64,000 bases of DNA from positions 704,501 through 768,500 of the forward strand of contig NZ_CP012403.1 in the NCBI RefSeq assembly GCF_001305595.1. Reading direction: 5' to 3'. The DNA comes from Azospirillum thiophilum (lineage in GTDB: Bacteria; Pseudomonadota; Alphaproteobacteria; Azospirillales; Azospirillaceae). Under the pieces are notes generated by a model. It had not been told where the DNA came from and made no database searches. It saw only the letters and a list, made by a program, of their open reading frames with translations. Below are positions 40,301 through 46,300 of the stretch, in pieces; the stretch's first letter is position 1, and each line of letters begins with the position of its first letter. The position numbers and the translations under genes were made by a program.

Positions 40301-43300
40301 GCCAGTTCGACGGCAGCTTCGATGCCGAGGCCCGCTTCGTCCCGGCCGACGAGCCGGCGGGCAGCAGCCAGGATGCCGATGCGCCCCTGGGCAACTGGCT
40401 GACGCTGAACGGTCAGGTCTATGACGGGGAGCTTGTGTTCGACTGGAGCTACAGCCGGTCCGTCCTGGCGTCGCCGGTGGTTGAGGGGCTGGCTGCGGCC
40501 TATGCGGAGGAACTGCGGGCGCTGGTTGCGCATTGCGAGGTGTCGGCGGGCGGGCTGACCCCGTCGGACGTTCCGCTTGCCGGTCTGACGCAGGCGCAGC
40601 TGGACGCCCTGGCGTTGCCTGTGCGCGAGTTGGAGGACCTGTATCCGCTGACGCCGATGCAGCAGGGCATGCTGTTCCATGCGCTCTACGAGCCGGGGGG
40701 AGACGCCTACATCAACCAGATGCGGGTGGATGTGGAGGGGCTGGAGGTGGCGCGCTTCCATGCGGCCTGGCAGGGAGCGCTCGATGCGCATGACAGCCTG
40801 CGGGCCGGCTTCCTGTGGGACGGTCTGGAGCAGCCGCTGCAGGCTGTCATGCGCAAGGCGGCGGTGCCGCTGCGTTTGGAGGACTGGGGCGACGATCCGG
40901 AGGCGGCTGCCCGCGTGGATGCGCTTGCGGCGGCCGAGCGGCAGGCCGGTTTCGACCTTGCCGCGCCGCCGCTGCTGCGGCTGGCGGTGGTGCGCACGGG
41001 TGGCGAGCGGGGTGGGGAGCGCCATCATGTGATCCTGACCAGCCACCATATCCTGCTGGACGGCTGGAGCAGCTCGCAGCTTCTGGGAGAGGTGCTGCAG
41101 CGCTATGCCGGCCATGCCCCGGCGGCGGATGGCGGGCGCTTCCGCGACCATGTGGCGTGGCTGCAGGGGCGCGACCGGGCGGCTTCGGAGGCCTTCTGGC
41201 GCGCCCGCATCGCCGATCTCGAACAGCCGACGAGGATCGCCACCGGGCAATCTGATGCCGGCCAAGGGCATGGAACCCTCGAACTGGTCTTCGACGAACG
41301 GGAAGCCTTGCGGCTGACCCGCTTCGCCCGTCAGAATCAGGTTACGCTCAATACGCTGGTTCAGGCCGCGTGGCTGTTGCTTTTGCACCGGCGGACCGGA
41401 CAGGGCACGGTGGCAACGGGCGTGACGGTCTCCGGCCGGCCGGCCGAACTGCCGGGCATCGAGCGGCAGGTCGGCCTGTTCATCAACACGCTGCCGCTGG
41501 TCGGCACGCCGCACCCGGCCCTGGCTGTGTCGGAGTGGCTGACCGATCTCCAGGCACGCAACCTCGAGATGCGGGAACACGAACACACGGCTTTGGCCGA
41601 CATCCAGCGCTGGTCCGGCCATGGCGGGGAGATGCTGTTCGACAGCCTTCTGGTGTTCGAGAATTATCCGCTGTCCGAGGCGCTCGGCCGCGGTGAAACC
41701 GGCGGACTGCGCTTCGGGGTTCCGCAAAACCATGAGCTCACCTCCGTCCCCTTGACCCTGCTGATGGGAGCCGGAGAGCGGCTGATGCTCACCTTCAGCC
41801 ATTGGCGCGACCGGATCGGCGACGAGGAGGTCCGCCAACTCGCTGCACAGACCCGATGGTTTCTGCTCGCCCTGAGCGGGGATGCCGGGCGCCGGTTGGG
41901 CGAGATCGGGTTGCTCGACGAAGAAGGATCGCTGAGCTTTGCCGGATGGAATGCGTCCCGAGACGAAGGCCTGACCTCCGGCCCGCTTGTTCCCGAGCTG
42001 ATCTCCGGTCAGGCTGGTGTGCATGGCGGTCTTCCGGCGGTGAGCTTCGGCGGGCGGACGCTGAGCTATGCCGAGCTGGAGGCGCAGGCGAACCGCCTGG
42101 CCCACCGGCTGCAGGCGCTGGGCGTCGGGCCGGAGGTGACGGTCGGCGTCGCCGCGGAGCGCTCGCTGGAGCTGGTCGTCGGCCTGCTGGCGGTGATGAA
42201 GGCCGGCGGCGCCTATCTGCCGCTCGACCCGGAACTGCCGCCGGCCCGTCTCAAGGCCATGGCAGCGGACGGCGGCATCGCCCTGCTGCTCACCCAAAGC
42301 CACCTTGCCGGCCGGCTGGGCGGCGGGGTGGTGCCCCAGGCCGTGCGCCTGCTGCTGCTCGACGCCGAGGACACCGCCGGGCTGCCGGACACGCCGCCGG
42401 TCTCCGGGCTGCGGCCGGACAACCTCGCCTACCTGATCTACACCTCGGGCTCCACCGGCACGCCCAAGGGGGCGGGCAACAGCCATGGCGCCCTGCTGAA
42501 CCGGCTGGCCTGGATGCAGAAGGCCTACGGGCTGGCGCCGGGCGAGCGGGTGCTGCAGAAGACGCCGTTCGGCTTCGACGTCTCGGTCTGGGAGTTCTTC
42601 TGGCCGCTGATGGTGGGGGCGCATCTGGTGGTGGCGGCTCCTGGCGAGCACCGCGACGCGGCCCGGCTGGTGGCGCTGATCCGCGAGCAGTCGATCGACA
42701 CGCTGCATTTCGTGCCCTCCATGCTGCAGGCCTTCCTGGAGGAGCCGGGGGTGGAGCAGTGCACCTGCCTGCGCCGGGTGGTGTGCAGCGGCGAGGCGCT
42801 GCCTGCGGCATTGCAGGACCGGCTGTTCGCCCGGCTGCCCGGGGTGGGGCTGTACAACCTGTACGGCCCGACGGAGGCGGCGATCGATGTCAGCCACTGG
42901 ACCTGCCGATCGGGCGGGGCCGGGGAGGCCGGAGCGGGCGGCGGTGTGCCGATCGGCGTGGCGATCGACAATCTGCGGCTTTATGTGCTGGACGAGTGCC
43001 TGAACCCGCTGCCGGCAGGGGCGGTCGGCGAGCTTTACATCGCCGGCGCCGGCCTGGCGCGCGGCTACCACCGGCGGGCCGGGCTGACGGCGGAGCGCTT
43101 CGTGGCCGATCCGTTCGCCGGGGACGGCGGGCGGATGTACCGGACGGGCGATCTGGCGCGCCGTCGCGGCGACGGGGTGATCGAGTATGTCGGCCGCATC
43201 GACCATCAGGTGAAGATCCGCGGTCTGCGGATCGAGCTTGGCGAGATCGAGGCGGCGCTGCGCGGGCATCCGGCGGTGCGGGACGCGGTGGTGGTGGCGC

Positions 43301-46300
43301 GGGACGGCAGCTCCGGCAAGCGGCTGGTCGGCTATGTCGCCGCCGATGCCGAAGCGGAGCTGCCGCGGCGGTTGCGGGAGCATCTCGGCCGTGATCTGCC
43401 GGACTACATGGTTCCGGCCCATATCCTGGTGCTGGAGCGGCTGCCGCTGACCCCCAACGGCAAGCTCGACCGCAAGGCCCTGCCGGAGCCGGAGGCGGCA
43501 TCGTCGGCGGTGCAGGTGGCTCCGCGCAGCGAGGCCGAGCGCGCCCTGGCGGCCTTGTGGTGCGAGCTGCTGCGGCTGGAGAGCGTCGGCGTCACCGACA
43601 ACTTCTTCGAGCTGGGCGGCGATTCCATCCTCTCCATCCAGCTGGTCAGCCGCGCCCGTCACCACGGCCTGTCCTTCACCCCGCGCGACGTCTTCGAGCA
43701 CCAGACCCTGGAGGCGCTCGCCCGCGCCGCCCGCAGCGACACCACGGCCGCTCCGACAGCCGAGCAGGGCCTCGTCACCGGCGCGCTGGCGCTGACGCCG
43801 ATCCAGCGCTGGTTCTTCGAGGAGCCGATCCCCAACCGCAGCCACTGGAACCAGTCCGTGCTGCTGCGCCTGCGCCGGCCCGTCGATCCGGGGCTGCTGG
43901 AGCGTGCGCTGGCGGCCCTGGTCGCCCATCACGACGCCCTGCGGCTGGTCTTCGCGACGGATGGACGCGCGGAGCATCTGGCGCCCGCTGCGCTGCCGCC
44001 GCTGCTGTGGCATCGCTCCGCCGCCGATGCCACGGCACAGGAGCGGCTGTGCGAGGAGGCCCAGCGCTGCCTGGAGCTGGAGCATGGCCCGCTGCTGCGC
44101 GCCCTGCTGGTCGAGCGTGCGGATGACGGGGGCGGCCAGCGCCTGCTGCTGGCGATCCATCATCTGGTGGTGGACGGCGTGTCCTGGCGCGTGCTGCTGG
44201 AGGATTTGCAGCTGGCCTGCACCCAGCTGGAGCGGGGCGGGCCGGTGGCGCTTGCGGCCAAGACGGCGTCCTTCCAATCCTGGGGCGAGGCCCTGCGCAG
44301 CCACGCCGTGAGCGAAGCGCTGCGGAATGAGTTGTCCTGGTGGCGCGACAGCCTGGGGGATGCGCCTGCGGGCCTGCCCGGTGTCACCGGACCGGTGCCG
44401 GCCGATGCGCTGACGGTGGCGAAGTCGGCGGTCGCGCGGACGCGGCTGGATGCGGGCTGGACGAAGCGGCTGCTGTCGTCGGCGCCTGCGGCTTACCGGA
44501 CACGGGTGAACGACCTGCTGCTGACGGCGCTGGCGCGGGTTCTGTGCCGGTGGAGCGGCGCGGGCTCGGCGCTGGTGCAGCTGGAGGGGCATGGCCGCGA
44601 GGAGCTTGTGGCGGGGATGGACCTCAGCCGCAGCGTCGGCTGGTTCACCACCGCCTATCCGGTGCATCTGCGCCCGGGAGAGGAGCCCGGCGCGGCGATC
44701 AGGGCGGTGAAGGAACAGCTTCGGGCGGTGCCGGCCAACGGCCTTGGCTACGGCGTGCTGCGCCATCTCGGCGACGCGGAGAGCCAAGCGGTGCTGCGGG
44801 CGCTGCCCGAGGCGCGGGTGACCTTCAATTATCTCGGCCAGTTCGACGGCAGCTTCGATGCCCAGGCCCGCTTCGTCCCGGCCGACGAGCCGGCGGGAGC
44901 CCGTCTCGATCCCGACGCTCCGCTCGGCAATTGGCTGGGCATCGACGGCAGGGTCTATGACGGCGAGCTTGTGTTCGACTGGAGCTACAGCCGGTCCGTC
45001 CTGGCGGCCCCGGTGGTGGAGGGGCTGGCTGCGGCCTATGCGGAGGAGCTGCGGGCGCTGGTGGCGCATTGCGAGGACAGCGCTGGGGGCTTGACGCCGT
45101 CGGACGTTCCGCTTGCCGGGCTGACGCAGGGGCAGCTGGACACCCTGGCGTTGCCGGCGCGCGAACTGGAGGACCTGTATCCGCTGAGCCCGATGCAGCA
45201 GGGCATGCTGTTCCACGCGCTGGAAGGCGCCGCGGAGGGCGAGACCCCCTATGTGACGCAGCTCGCTGTCGAGGTCGAGGGCCTGGAGGAGGAGCGGTTC
45301 GCCGCGGCCTGGGCCTGGGTGACGGCACGGCATGCGGTGCTGCGCACCGGCTTCCTGTGGGGCGGCGCGCTGTCGACCCCGCTTCAGGCGGTGTGGGAGC
45401 GGGTGCCCGACGCGGTGTCGGTGCTGGACTGGCGGGAGATCGGGCTTGCCGGTGACGCGCTGGAGGAGGCCTTGGGGAGGCTGGCGCGGGAGGAGCGTGC
45501 CCGCGGCTTCGAGCTCGGGCGTCCGCCGCTGCAGCGTGTTCTGCTGGTGCGGCTTGGGCAGGGGCGGCACCGTCTGGTGTGGACCAGCCATCACCTGCTG
45601 CTGGACGGCTGGAGCAGCGCGCGCCTGGTGGCGGAGGCGCTGGGCCGCTACCGGGGAGCGGCCGTCACCGGCGCGCCGGGCCGCTACCGCGACTACATTG
45701 CGTGGCTCTGCCGGCAGGATGCAGCGGCGTCGGAGCGGTTCTGGCGCGGGCGCCTGTCGGGTCTGGAGGCGCCGACGCTGCTGGCGGCCAGCCTGCCCTG
45801 CCGGCATCCGCAGGCGGGGCATGGCGTGGTGCGGCTGCGGCTGGATGGCGGTGCGACGCAGCGGCTGCAGGGCTTTGCGCAGGCGCAGCGGGTGACGCTG
45901 AGCACGCTGGTGCAGGGGGCGTGGGCGCTGCTTCTGCAACGCTACGGCGGTCAGGAGACGGTGGCGTTCGGAGCGACGGTGTCGGGGCGTCCGGCGGAGC
46001 TTGCCGGGGTCGAGGAGACGCTCGGGCTGTTCATCAACACGCTTCCGGTGGTGGAGCGTCCGCCGTCGGGCGAGCGGGTCGGGGAGTGGCTGCGCGGGCT
46101 GCAGCGGCGGAACCTCGAGCTGCGCGAGCACGAGCACACGCCGCTGCACGAGGTGCAGCGCTGGGCCGGGGCCAGCCTCGGCACCAGCGGCGGCGCGCGG
46201 GCGCTGTTCGACAGCATCGTCGTGTTCGAGAACTACCCCGTCGACGAGGCCATCAGGGACCAGACCGACGACAGCCTGAGGTTCGGGGCGACGGATCGGG

